A stretch of 9,841 nt of DNA from Methylomarinum sp964397365 (GCA_964397365.1 CAYNIU010000082.1:1-9841); one strand, 5' to 3'. Positions 1-7,205 are shown, counted from the stretch's first letter. A program made the numbers and translations. The notes: generated by a model not told the origin, from the letters alone.

Positions 1-310
1 ATTCCAGAATCTCATTAGAGCCATTGCCCAAAGTAATTTGCTCGGCATTGACAGATAATTTTTTCGACAATGCCGTTTTTAATTTAAAGCCATTGCCATC
101 TGGATAGCGAGTCAATTCAGGCAATGCTTCCTGTATTGCAGCAGCCACTTTCGGATTAACACCCAAAGGATTTTCATTGGAAGCCAGTTTAACGATCTCT
201 GTCAGGCCTAATTCTCTTTCCAATTCATCAATCGGTTTACCCGGCATATACGGAATCAGTTGCTGTACGCCGGAAACAGCCAGATTGAAAATAATATCGG
301 AATTTTTCAT
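1..310 (-). CDS. hisC: Histidinol-phosphate aminotransferase, N-terminal part (runs off left edge)
   Basis: This is the N-terminal 103 codons of a class I/II PLP-dependent aminotransferase of the HisC family, which exchanges the amino group between histidinol phosphate and glutamate. In several proteobacteria the same family also transaminates phenylpyruvate and similar acids. Visible family marks are KLASNENPLG (about residues 42-51), the RYPDGNG segment (about 76-82) and GNGSNEILE (about 95-103), which lies in the cofactor and substrate binding part. The catalytic lysine lies beyond the window. The ATG at 310 begins MKNSDIIFNLAV and lies 20 bp after the pheA stop; no strong Shine-Dalgarno sequence precedes it, so translation may depend on coupling. 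Its place directly after pheA suggests a role as the aromatic aminotransferase that completes phenylalanine synthesis, as is proposed for hisC copies in gyrA-serC-pheA-hisC clusters. That role is inference; the family call is firm. Confidence 0.9.
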   Translation of the reverse strand, partial: MKNSDIIFNLAVSGVQQLIPYMPGKPIDELERELGLTEIVKLASNENPLGVNPKVAAAIQEALPELTRYPDGNGFKLKTALSKKLSVNAEQITLGNGSNEILE

Positions 311-330
311 ATTGATTGAAAGAACCAAAC

Positions 331-1416
331 TTAAATGACCGCTTTGGGATAAGAACCTAAAATCTTCAACAGATGAACATTTTCTTTTAAGGAGTCCAGC
401 GCTTTGCTGACATTCTCATCATTACAATGGCCGTTAATATCAATAAAGAACACATATTCCCAAAGTCCCTGCTTGGAAGGCCGGGATTCTATATGTGACA
501 GACTGATACCGTATTCGGCAAACGGCTGCAGAATTTTATGCAAAGCACCTGACTGATTACTGGTTGACACCAGAATGGAAGTTTTATCCTGACCAGTGGC
601 GGCTGGTTGCTGAGTACCAATAATAATGAAACGGGTGGTGTTGTTCGAATCATCCTCGATATTTTTTTCAAGGATATGCAAATTATATAATTCCGCCGCA
701 ACGACACCGGCAATGGCCGCTTTCCGGCGATCCCCGGCAGCCAGTCTGGCCGCTTCTGCATTACTGCTGACCGCAGTACAGCTAACATGAGGTAAATTGG
801 CATTCAACCATTGACGACATTGCGCCAAAGATTGTTGATGTGAAAAAATTTCCTTGATTTCATCCAGTTGTTCCATAGTTCCCATCAGATTCTGATGCAC
901 CCGGATTTCCACCTCTCCACAGATCTGCAAAGACGACGTCATAAAACGATCCAGTGTATGGGCAATCACGCCTTCAGTCGAATTTTCAACCGGCGCCACT
1001 CCAAACTGGCAATGTCCATTTTCCACTGCATTGAAAATTTCATGAATGGTGGTTTCAGCAATAGCATTAACAGCATGGCCAAAATGTTTAAAAGTCGCCT
1101 GCTGTGTAAAGGTGCCTTCCGGCCCCAGAAATGCCACTTCGAGCGGTTTCTCTAGAGCCAGACAGGCTGACATTAACTCCCGGAAAAAACGAACGGCTGT
1201 ATCATCAGCCAAAGGCCCCTGATTCAGCTCCTGAATACGCCTTAAAACCCGGGCTTCGCGGTCAGGACGGTAAAAAGTACCGGTTTCCCCTTCGGCGATC
1301 TTGGTTTTTGCAACCTCCATTGCGCAGCACGCCCGTTGATTGATTAACGCAAGAATCTGTTGATCAATGGCATCAATTTTTTCCCGTAATTCTGAAAGTG
1401 GAATAATAGCCGTCAT
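331..1416 (-). CDS. pheA: Bifunctional chorismate mutase / prephenate dehydratase (P-protein)
   Basis: This cytoplasmic enzyme of 361 residues converts chorismate to prephenate and then to phenylpyruvate, the committed branch to phenylalanine. Three domains are visible in order. An AroQ-type helical chorismate mutase spans about residues 5-92, with LREKIDAID at the start and the conserved FYRPDREA segment at 48-55. The prephenate dehydratase domain (about 93-270) begins VAFLGPEGTFT, contains APVENSTEG (141-149) and ends with the catalytic TRF motif (261-263). A C-terminal ACT domain (about 279-358) carries GALH (290-293) and ESRP (310-313), the phenylalanine-binding motifs of the family, so feedback inhibition by phenylalanine is expected. 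Its length is normal for a P-protein. The ATG at 1416 lies 9 bp after the serC stop with only a weak ribosome site, which suggests translational coupling to serC. No frameshift or missing catalytic motif is seen. Confidence 0.97.
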   Translation of the reverse strand: MTAIIPLSELREKIDAIDQQILALINQRACCAMEVAKTKIAEGETGTFYRPDREARVLRRIQELNQGPLADDTAVRFFRELMSACLALEKPLEVAFLGPEGTFTQQATFKHFGHAVNAIAETTIHEIFNAVENGHCQFGVAPVENSTEGVIAHTLDRFMTSSLQICGEVEIRVHQNLMGTMEQLDEIKEIFSHQQSLAQCRQWLNANLPHVSCTAVSSNAEAARLAAGDRRKAAIAGVVAAELYNLHILEKNIEDDSNNTTRFIIIGTQQPAATGQDKTSILVSTSNQSGALHKILQPFAEYGISLSHIESRPSKQGLWEYVFFIDINGHCNDENVSKALDSLKENVHLLKILGSYPKAVI

Positions 1417-1425
1417 TGTTTCAGG

Positions 1426-2505
1426 TTAATGAGTTCTTTCAAATTCAGCCATAAAATCTATTAGCGCATCAACACCGGCTTCCGGCATGGCATTATAAAT
1501 ACTGGCCCGCATACCACCAACAGAGCGATGCCCTTTCAATGAACTAAAGCCGTTTTCTTCCGCCAGCGACAAGAATTCTTTGTCCAGCGCACTATCTGCC
1601 AGAACAAAAGGAATATTCATTCTGGAGCGATAGCGACTATCAACCGGGTTGCTGTAAAGAGTCGATTGGTCAATAGCCTGATAAAGTTTAGCCGCCTTGT
1701 TGATATTCTTTTGTTCAATAGCCTCAATACCACCCTGTTGTTTTATCCATTGTAAAACCAGACCGACCAAATACCAGTTATATGTCGCTGGTGTATTCAA
1801 CATGGAATCATTGTTGATCTGTTGTTGATAATTAAAAACCGGCGGTACAGAAGCCTCTGCATATCCCAATAAATCTTCACGAATAATGACTATGGTCACG
1901 CCGGCTGGTCCCATATTCTTCTGTGTACCAGCATAAATCAGTCCAAATTTGCTGACATCAACGGGTCGTGACAGAATATTGGAGGACATATCAGATACCA
2001 GAAGCAAATCCCCCACCAGAGGAATTTCAGAAAACTCTACCCCATGAATAGTCTCATTTGAAGTGTAGTGAAGATAAGCCGCCTGAGGATCAATGTTCCA
2101 TTCTGCTAAAGCCGGAATAGTGGTAAAAGCACTCTCTTCAGAAGTCGCGGCAATTTGAACCTGACAGTATCTACCCGCATCCTTAATCGCTTTAGTTGAC
2201 CAGGCTCCAGTATTGACATAACAGGCTTTGCTTTTACCATTCAGCAGATTTTGCGGAATGAAGGAAAACTGAGCTGTAGCGCCGCCCTGTAACAGAGCGA
2301 TCTTGTAATTATCAGGGATGTCCATTAACCCCCTTAAATCCTGCTGTAGCGCTTCTGCAATCGCCATAAACTGTTTGCCGCGATGACTCATTTCCATGAC
2401 CGACATACCGGTTCCCTGCCAGTCCAGCATGTCCTGTTGCGCTTTTTCCAGCACAGATTCCGGCAAAGTAGAAGGGCCGGCGCTAAAGTTATAAATTCGC
2501 GACAT
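1426..2505 (-). CDS. serC: Phosphoserine aminotransferase
   Basis: SerC is a PLP-dependent class V aminotransferase of 359 residues. It makes O-phosphoserine from 3-phosphohydroxypyruvate in serine synthesis, and in many bacteria also acts on the 4-phosphohydroxythreonine branch of pyridoxine synthesis. The start NFSAGPS (residues 6-12) is the family signature. HRGKQF (41-46), the GGATAQF segment (74-80) and SDMSSN (171-176, with cofactor-contacting D172) follow. The PLP-binding lysine is K196 in AGTQKNMGPAG. The C-terminal SLKGHRSVGGMRASIYNA segment is also typical. Length matches the E. coli enzyme (362 residues). The ATG at 2505 has a good ribosome site, TGGAGAAG, on the minus strand at about 2513-2520. 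It lies 35 bp after gyrA and 9 bp before pheA, consistent with co-transcription. A serC-pheA pairing is common in gammaproteobacteria. Confidence 0.98.
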   Translation of the reverse strand: MSRIYNFSAGPSTLPESVLEKAQQDMLDWQGTGMSVMEMSHRGKQFMAIAEALQQDLRGLMDIPDNYKIALLQGGATAQFSFIPQNLLNGKSKACYVNTGAWSTKAIKDAGRYCQVQIAATSEESAFTTIPALAEWNIDPQAAYLHYTSNETIHGVEFSEIPLVGDLLLVSDMSSNILSRPVDVSKFGLIYAGTQKNMGPAGVTIVIIREDLLGYAEASVPPVFNYQQQINNDSMLNTPATYNWYLVGLVLQWIKQQGGIEAIEQKNINKAAKLYQAIDQSTLYSNPVDSRYRSRMNIPFVLADSALDKEFLSLAEENGFSSLKGHRSVGGMRASIYNAMPEAGVDALIDFMAEFERTH

Positions 2506-2540
2506 TACAAGTCTTCTCCATTATTGTCTGTATCTTCTGT

Positions 2541-5084
2541 TTATATTTCTTCATCTTCGGGCAGCCCGTCAATACGACCCACACCGACAACCTTTTCATT
2601 ACCATCAGGACGTATCACAGTGACCCCCTGAGTATTTCTACCGACCACTGAAATTTCATTAACGCGGGTACGCACCAAAGTACCCCCATCGGTAATTAAC
2701 ATGATCTCATCGTCATCATTAACCAAAATGGCTCCTACCACAGCTCCGTTTCGCTTAGAGGTTTGAATGGCAATCAAACCCTGTCCTCCACGTTTATGGC
2801 AGGTAAATTCTTCAAGCCGAGTTCTTTTCCCGAAACCATTTTCAGTGATATTCAGCACCATGCCTTCGCTGGCAATAATTAGGGAAATCACTTTCTGAGC
2901 TTTCTGTAATTTGATACCCCGAACCCCCGCCGCAGTTCTACCCATAGAGCGGACATCCTTTTCATTAAAACAGACTGCTTTACCGGCGCTACTGAATAGC
3001 AACACATTCTGCTGGCCATCGGTTACTGCGACTCCGACCAAGGCATCATTTTCCCGCAAATCAATCGCAATTTTGCCATTGGCTCTTTGCCTTTCAAATT
3101 CCTTTAATGGTGTTTTCTTAACGGTACCGCATTCAGTAGCCATAAAAATAAACTTGTCTTCAGTGTACTCACGCACCGTCAACATGGCATTGATTTTTTC
3201 GTCCTTTTCCAGCGGCAATAAATTAACAAACGGCTTGCCCCGGGAAGCGCGACTGGCAACAGGCAAATTAAAGACCTTTAACCAGTATACTTTTCCAGCC
3301 GAAGAAAAGCACAAAATAGTGTCATGGGTATTGGCAATAATCAATTTTTCAACGTAATCTTTTTCCTTGGTTGCCGTCGCTGACTTTCCTCGTCCCCCCC
3401 GCCGCTGGGCTTTATAATCATCCAGAGGCTGTGATTTAACATAGCCTTCATGAGACATAGTAACAACGACATCTTCTTCAGTAATCAGGTCTTCCGCTGA
3501 TAAATTTAAATGTTCCTGGATAATCTCCGTTCGTCGCTCATCTGCATATTGCCCCCTGATTTCTTCCAGCTCATCCTTGATAACCTCCATCAAACGATTA
3601 TCATTACCCAGAATAGCTAAATATTCATCAATTTGCTCCAGAAGTTGCCTGTATTCATTGACAATTTTATCTTGTTCAAGCCCGGTTAACCGATGCAAAC
3701 GCAAATCCAGTATGGCTTGAGCTTGTGTTTCAGACAACCGGTAAACACCGTCAACAATACCAAATTCAGGTAACAAATCTTCCGGTCTGGAACGTTCCGC
3801 ATCAGCTCGTTCCAGAAATGCTGTAACTAACCTGGCATCCCAGGTTTTAGTCAACAGCCCTTTTTTCGCTTCGGCCGGATTTGCTGATGTTTTGATCAAT
3901 TCGATCATTTCATCAATATTGGCTAAAGCAACGGCCAGGCCCTCTAATATATGAGCTCTTTCACGCGCTCTGCGTAAATTATACAGCGTTCTGCGAGTAA
4001 CAATTTCCCGACGATGATTAATAAATGCGCCCAAAATCTCCTTAAGAGACATACAATGAGGGCGACCATGATGCAAGGCGACCATATTGATGCCAAAAAC
4101 AGTCTGCAACTGGGTTTGTTTGTACAGATTATTCAATACCACTGCCGGCACTTCACCGCGACGCAATTCAATAACCATGCGCATGCCATCTTTATCTGAC
4201 TCGTCTCTAAGGCCGGAAATACCTTCTAGCTTGCCATCCTTGACCATTTCAGCAATTTTTTCCAGTAAGCGCGCCTTATTGACCTGATAAGGCAGTTCCG
4301 TGGTGACAATAGATTGTCTTCCGCTATCGCCAATGTCCTCAAAATGACAGCGTGCGCGTAAATATATCTTGCCGCGCCCACTGCTATAGGCGTCAAAAAT
4401 TCCAGAAGCTCCGTTGATAATACCGGCTGTAGGAAAATCCGGGCCCGGTATAATTTCCATCAGTTCGACAATGCTTTTATCGGGATTCTCTATCAATGCC
4501 AGACAAGCACTGATAATTTCAGACAAATTATGAGGAGGGATATTAGTAGCCATCCCGACTGCAATACCTGACGAGCCATTTACCAGCAAAGTTGGAATAC
4601 GCGTCGGCATGACGGTTGGCTCAGATTCTGATTCATCATAGTTAGCGACAAAATCAACCGTTTCCTTGTCCAGGTCAGCCAGCAATTCGTGGGAAATTCT
4701 GGCCATACGGACTTCGGTATAACGCATGGCTGCCGGTGAATCACCATCAACGGAACCAAAATTACCCTGCCCGTCTATTAACATATAGCGCATGGAAAAC
4801 GGTTGCGCCATACGCACGATGGTATCGTATACAGCGGTATCGCCATGAGGATGATATTTACCGATAACATCACCCACCACCCGGGCGGATTTTTTATAAG
4901 GTTTGTTCCAGTCATTTCCGAGTACACTCATCGCATATAAAACACGACGATGCACCGGTTTTAAGCCATCTCTGACATCGGGGAGAGCTCGACCGACAAT
5001 GACGCTCATTGCATAATCGAGATAAGATTGTTTCATCTCGTCTTCGAGATTAACAGGGATAATTTCTTTAGCGAAATCTGACAT
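2541..5084 (-). CDS. gyrA: DNA gyrase subunit A
   Basis: GyrA (847 residues) is the cleavage and religation subunit of the A2B2 gyrase that introduces negative supercoils using ATP bound by GyrB. The N-terminal winged-helix and tower part (about 1-530) holds the catalytic tyrosine Y122 in AAMRYTEVRM. The quinolone-resistance region reads GKYHPHGDTAVYDT, giving Thr at position 83 and Asp at 87 in E. coli numbering, which aligns without gaps. The C-terminal beta-pinwheel (about 535-840) begins after the linker and contains the GyrA box QRRGGRG at 560-566. This box is needed for DNA wrapping and separates gyrase from topoisomerase IV ParC. The protein ends in a short acidic tail (PEDEEI) and is slightly shorter than E. 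coli GyrA (875). The ATG at 5084 starts the usual MSDFAKEIIPVNLEDEMK; the ribosome site before it is weak. It appears to be the first gene of the gyrA-serC-pheA-hisC unit. Confidence 0.99.
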   Translation of the reverse strand: MSDFAKEIIPVNLEDEMKQSYLDYAMSVIVGRALPDVRDGLKPVHRRVLYAMSVLGNDWNKPYKKSARVVGDVIGKYHPHGDTAVYDTIVRMAQPFSMRYMLIDGQGNFGSVDGDSPAAMRYTEVRMARISHELLADLDKETVDFVANYDESESEPTVMPTRIPTLLVNGSSGIAVGMATNIPPHNLSEIISACLALIENPDKSIVELMEIIPGPDFPTAGIINGASGIFDAYSSGRGKIYLRARCHFEDIGDSGRQSIVTTELPYQVNKARLLEKIAEMVKDGKLEGISGLRDESDKDGMRMVIELRRGEVPAVVLNNLYKQTQLQTVFGINMVALHHGRPHCMSLKEILGAFINHRREIVTRRTLYNLRRARERAHILEGLAVALANIDEMIELIKTSANPAEAKKGLLTKTWDARLVTAFLERADAERSRPEDLLPEFGIVDGVYRLSETQAQAILDLRLHRLTGLEQDKIVNEYRQLLEQIDEYLAILGNDNRLMEVIKDELEEIRGQYADERRTEIIQEHLNLSAEDLITEEDVVVTMSHEGYVKSQPLDDYKAQRRGGRGKSATATKEKDYVEKLIIANTHDTILCFSSAGKVYWLKVFNLPVASRASRGKPFVNLLPLEKDEKINAMLTVREYTEDKFIFMATECGTVKKTPLKEFERQRANGKIAIDLRENDALVGVAVTDGQQNVLLFSSAGKAVCFNEKDVRSMGRTAAGVRGIKLQKAQKVISLIIASEGMVLNITENGFGKRTRLEEFTCHKRGGQGLIAIQTSKRNGAVVGAILVNDDDEIMLITDGGTLVRTRVNEISVVGRNTQGVTVIRPDGNEKVVGVGRIDGLPEDEEI

Positions 5085-5103
5085 AGGTCCGTAGTATTCA
5101 ATA

Positions 5104-5130
5104 CTGTCGACCGCGCCAAAGCTGTCGACA
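5104..5130 (-). repeat. Duplicated CTGTCGAC motif in the gyrA leader
   Basis: CTGTCGAC occurs at 5104-5111 and again at 5122-5129, an 18-bp period. The core GTCGAC is self-complementary, so the two copies form both a direct repeat and an inverted repeat. In RNA they can pair into a 7-bp stem (5105-5111 with 5124-5130) around a 12-nt loop, ending 20 nt before the gyrA ATG. It may be a protein site or a leader hairpin, or chance. Confidence 0.45.
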
Positions 5131-5212
5131 AAATTCCCTTATAAAACAGTCTAATGAAGAAGCAAGTTCATTGTGAACGCGTTAGGCTGATAAGGCTCTA
5201 AAAAACTTGGAG

Positions 5213-5241
5213 ATTATAACAAATTATGACTATCCAGTCGA
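5213..5241 (-). promoter_or_regulatory. Predicted sigma-70 extended -10 promoter of the gyrA unit
   Basis: On the minus strand a perfect -10 hexamer TATAAT (5213-5218) is preceded by TGT, giving an extended TGn-TATAAT element. A -35 hexamer TCGACT (5236-5241, four of six matches to TTGACA) lies 17 bp upstream. The expected start of transcription is near 5205, leaving about 120 nt of untranslated leader before gyrA. This rests on sequence match alone. Confidence 0.6.
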
Positions 5242-5351
5242 AACTAAGTAACGTGTTAGAAACACTTAATCTGTCGTAAAAAATCAACCTTGATCAATAG
5301 AGGGCATTAAAGAAAGTAGACGTCAATAACACCTTGAGTTCCTGAAAAATA

Positions 5352-6071
5352 TCATTCGAAAACTTCATTCAGAAAGTTTTTCATTGCAAACCAGGAACGT
5401 TTATCCGCAACAGCCTGATAAACAGTGCCAAACCCAGGGTCATTCGCATGTGGATTGGTAAAGGCATGCATGGTATTACCATAAACATGCATTTGCCAAT
5501 CAACGCCGACTCCGGTTAATTCCTGCTGTATGGCAAACACCTGCTCAGGAGGCGCCATCGGATCATCATAGCCATGCAGCAACAGAACCCTAGCTTTTAT
5601 ATCGGGATGGCTGATATTATCGGGAGCGCCTAGTAAACCATGAAACGAAACCACCGCAGCAATATCAGCTCCAGACCGGGCCAAATCCAGAACACATAAG
5701 CCGCCAAAACAAAATCCGATTGCGGCAATTTTGCTATCATCAACCCAGGGCATCAATTTAACAGCAGATAACGCCGCATTGATACGTTTCTGCAACATAG
5801 CCCTGTCATTCATAAAAGGTTGCATCAATTCGGCATTTTCCTGTGGATCCTGTCCTAAAACACCTTTCCCATACATATCAACAGCAAATGCCAGATATCC
5901 CAGTTCAGCCAGTTTTTTAGCTTTCTCTGCCACAAATTCATCACGCCCCCCCCAGGCATGGTTGATTAAAACCGTAGGCCGTCTGCCGTCAAATGTATCA
6001 TCATAAGCAAAAAAACCCTCCAGAAGCACATCGTCGTCCAGATAATCCACTGTATTAGAAATAATCGCCAT
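5352..6071 (-). CDS. Dienelactone hydrolase family protein
   Basis: This is a 239-residue alpha/beta hydrolase of the dienelactone hydrolase family, without a signal peptide and therefore cytoplasmic. The nucleophile is a cysteine, C121 in GFCFGG, rather than serine, as in true dienelactone hydrolases. The acidic residue is in HGYDDP (D169 or D170) and the histidine is H202 in GNTMHAFT. These positions agree closely with the Pseudomonas enzyme triad (C123, D171, H202). The N-terminal part has the oxyanion-side segment INHAWGGRDEFV (36-47). Family members open lactone or ester rings, but many genomic copies lie outside any aromatic degradation pathway, and no chlorocatechol genes are seen here, so the natural substrate is unknown. 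The ATG at 6071 lies 11 bp after the preceding Dabb gene and has a strong ribosome site GGAAAGG. It is the last gene of a three-gene minus-strand group. Confidence 0.9.
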   Translation of the reverse strand: MAIISNTVDYLDDDVLLEGFFAYDDTFDGRRPTVLINHAWGGRDEFVAEKAKKLAELGYLAFAVDMYGKGVLGQDPQENAELMQPFMNDRAMLQKRINAALSAVKLMPWVDDSKIAAIGFCFGGLCVLDLARSGADIAAVVSFHGLLGAPDNISHPDIKARVLLLHGYDDPMAPPEQVFAIQQELTGVGVDWQMHVYGNTMHAFTNPHANDPGFGTVYQAVADKRSWFAMKNFLNEVFE

Positions 6072-6082
6072 GACCTTTCCGC

Positions 6083-6478
6083 TTATTCAGAAATAAAATC
6101 GTAAACCACCGCACGGTTTACTAATGGCTTTATCTGCTCATGCAGTATTTTTTTATGTTTTGGATGATCCAGATAAGCTTGCAAGGCTTTTTTATTTTTC
6201 AATGTTACTGTGACCGCCACATCAAAGGTATCATCAACAATTGAACGCTCACTGGGAATCACTACCCCTGAATGCCGATAAATAATTCCTGGCAAATCAT
6301 TAAGCTGGTCACTGGCTTTGAGGAATTGTTGTCGCATTTTCACATTACCCGGTTCTTTCAGCCACACCATAACGACATGAGTAATTTTTTTATCTGCATC
6401 GGCATAAGCCGCACTACCCCCAACAGTCAAAATGATAAAGACAATAAAACTCAATAACAAACTCTGTTTTTTCAACAT
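6083..6478 (-). CDS. Exported stress-responsive A/B barrel (Dabb) domain protein
   Basis: This 131-residue protein begins with a clear Sec signal peptide: positive MLKK, a hydrophobic stretch (about 6-20), then a likely signal-peptidase cleavage after AYA at residue 26. The mature part of about 105 residues fits a single Dabb ferredoxin-like barrel. It has a first strand ITHVVMVWLK with H34, a helix around residues 47-59, the strand and turn LPGIIYRHSG, and the typical FDVAVTVTLKNKKALQAYLDHPKHKK segment (85-110). Dabb proteins usually dimerise; known members include plant stress proteins and polyketide cyclases, but no general bacterial activity is established. The signal predicts a periplasmic location. 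The ATG at 6478 has an AGGTT-like ribosome site and lies 13 bp after the phosphatase stop; the hydrolase follows 11 bp downstream. Co-transcription is likely, but the role remains unassigned. Confidence 0.85.
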   Translation of the reverse strand: MLKKQSLLLSFIVFIILTVGGSAAYADADKKITHVVMVWLKEPGNVKMRQQFLKASDQLNDLPGIIYRHSGVVIPSERSIVDDTFDVAVTVTLKNKKALQAYLDHPKHKKILHEQIKPLVNRAVVYDFISE

Positions 6479-6491
6479 TTTTTAACCTCGT

Positions 6492-6965
6492 TTATTTCAA
6501 CTGTAATGAATCTAAAAATCCAGCCGAAGCTTCTTCCACCATATCCAAAACTCTTTCAAATCCATATTTACCGCCGTAATAAGGGTCTGGAACCTCCCTT
6601 TCACCAAGGTGTGGGGCAAAATCCATAAAATATTTAATTTTGAATTTAAATTCATCCGGACAGGTTTCCATCAGAATGTCATAATTATCGCTATCCATAG
6701 CCAGCAAATAATCAAAATCTTCAAAATCACCGTAAACAACTTTTCTTGCCCTTAAGTGACCCAGTTCAATTCCTCTGCTTTCAGCGGCTCTTTGGGCGCG
6801 CAAATCTGGCCCTTCATTAATATGATAAGCATGTGTGCCTGCCGAATCAATTTCAAAACGATCAATCATATTCTCTTTATATAACAAGCTTCTAAAAACG
6901 CCTTCTGCAGTAGGAGAACGGCAGATATTGCCCATACAAACAAATAAAACTTTAATTTTTTCCAT
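6492..6965 (-). CDS. Low-molecular-weight protein tyrosine phosphatase
   Basis: This 157-residue cytoplasmic phosphatase hydrolyses phosphotyrosine through a cysteinyl-phosphate intermediate. The P-loop near the N-terminus is CMGNICRS, with nucleophile C10 and phosphate-binding R16. The general acid is D127 in the DPYYGG segment, which has the two conserved tyrosines, and the SAGTHAYH segment (41-48) is typical of the family. I place the start at the ATG at 6965, because MEKIKVLFVCMGNICRSP is how family members normally begin. A TTG at 6974 would add three residues (MAI). Neither start has a good ribosome site. Bacterial members often pair with tyrosine kinases of capsule export, but no such genes are nearby. 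It resembles the stand-alone housekeeping type more than ArsC-type arsenate reductases, though activity is inferred from family. It heads the group with the Dabb and hydrolase genes. Confidence 0.93.
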   Translation of the reverse strand: MEKIKVLFVCMGNICRSPTAEGVFRSLLYKENMIDRFEIDSAGTHAYHINEGPDLRAQRAAESRGIELGHLRARKVVYGDFEDFDYLLAMDSDNYDILMETCPDEFKFKIKYFMDFAPHLGEREVPDPYYGGKYGFERVLDMVEEASAGFLDSLQLK

Positions 6966-7002
6966 AATTGCCAAGTAGATTCAGCTTTTAATTTTTACTG
7001 AT

Positions 7003-7026
7003 TGCCAAATAAAGTTTTTTTTGGCA
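7003..7026. repeat. Inverted repeat TGCCAAA...TTTGGCA
   Basis: TGCCAAA at 7003-7009 is matched by TTTGGCA at 7020-7026, a 7-bp inverted repeat with a 10-bp spacer that could extend inward past one mismatch. The word ATTGCCAA (7001-7008) also occurs at 6967-6974, over the phosphatase start. It lacks a U-tract after the stem on either strand, so a terminator is unlikely. An operator is possible but unproven. Confidence 0.35.
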
Positions 7027-7039
7027 TTGTCGTTAACTA

Positions 7040-7061
7040 TAAGTAGGATATACACTACTTA
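7040..7061. promoter_or_regulatory. Candidate operator: 22-bp dyad TAAGTAG-N8-CTACTTA
   Basis: This is a perfect 7-bp inverted repeat with an 8-bp spacer, the size and spacing expected for a dimeric helix-turn-helix regulator. It lies between the divergent phosphatase and chemoreceptor genes and overlaps -10-like sequences on both strands. The regulator is not known and no regulator gene is present in the window. Confidence 0.4.
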
Positions 7062-7201
7062 AACTGTTGATGTTATTTTTACCTGGAGCAATAGTGAAGT
7101 CACAGATTCAGGTTTTATAAAGCGTTGGTATTTTAGCATCAGACTTGAAAGAAATATATTCTTCAACTTTAGTTTACCGACAATAACTATAAATACCCAG
7201 T

Positions 7202-7205
7202 GGAG
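7202..7205 (+). promoter_or_regulatory. Ribosome binding site of the chemoreceptor gene
   Basis: GGAG lies 8 bp before the ATG at 7214, which decides this start over the in-frame ATG three codons later at 7223. Confidence 0.7.

Larger units (their letters stand above)
5085..5351 (-). promoter_or_regulatory. gyrA upstream region (267-bp intergenic, leader and promoter)
   Basis: This non-coding stretch lies between the end of the hydrolase gene (5352) and the gyrA start (5084). It holds the best promoter candidate of the window at 5213-5241, a leader of roughly 120 nt with a duplicated CTGTCGAC motif, and several short inverted repeats (5253-5265 and 5166-5178). A second, weaker minus-strand promoter candidate, TTGCTT then 16 bp then TATAAG (-10 at about 5138-5143), lies nearer the gene. 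No convincing rho-independent terminator for the hydrolase gene is seen; the only T-run, near 5278-5283, follows a very short stem. Some read-through from the upstream group into gyrA is therefore possible. No plausible small protein gene was found. Confidence 0.6.

Noticed and set aside
2911..4287. Plus-strand open frames opposite gyrA
   Set aside because: They are antisense to an intact conserved gene, lack ribosome sites and recognisable domains.
5151..5171. A six-codon minus-strand open frame (MNLLLH) in the gyrA leader, suggestive of a leader peptide
   Set aside because: No ribosome site precedes it, it has no run of regulatory codons linked to gyrA, and such short frames occur by chance.
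5166..5178. Inverted repeat GTTCA-TTG-TGAAC in the gyrA leader
   Set aside because: Only 5 bp per arm, with no T-run or other support.
5276..5298. Rho-independent terminator after the dienelactone hydrolase gene
   Set aside because: The stem before the T-run is only about 4 bp and unlikely to terminate.
6966..6974. TTG start for the tyrosine phosphatase, adding three residues
   Set aside because: The ATG at 6965 gives the usual family N-terminus and the TTG has no better ribosome site.
7021..7038. Sigma-54 promoter starting at TTGGCA
   Set aside because: The GC of the -12 element is absent at the required distance from GG.
7144..7183. Sigma-28 (flagellar) promoter before the chemoreceptor, with ACCGACAA as the -10
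   Set aside because: The -10 matches six of eight bases but no TAAA-type -35 lies at the required spacing.
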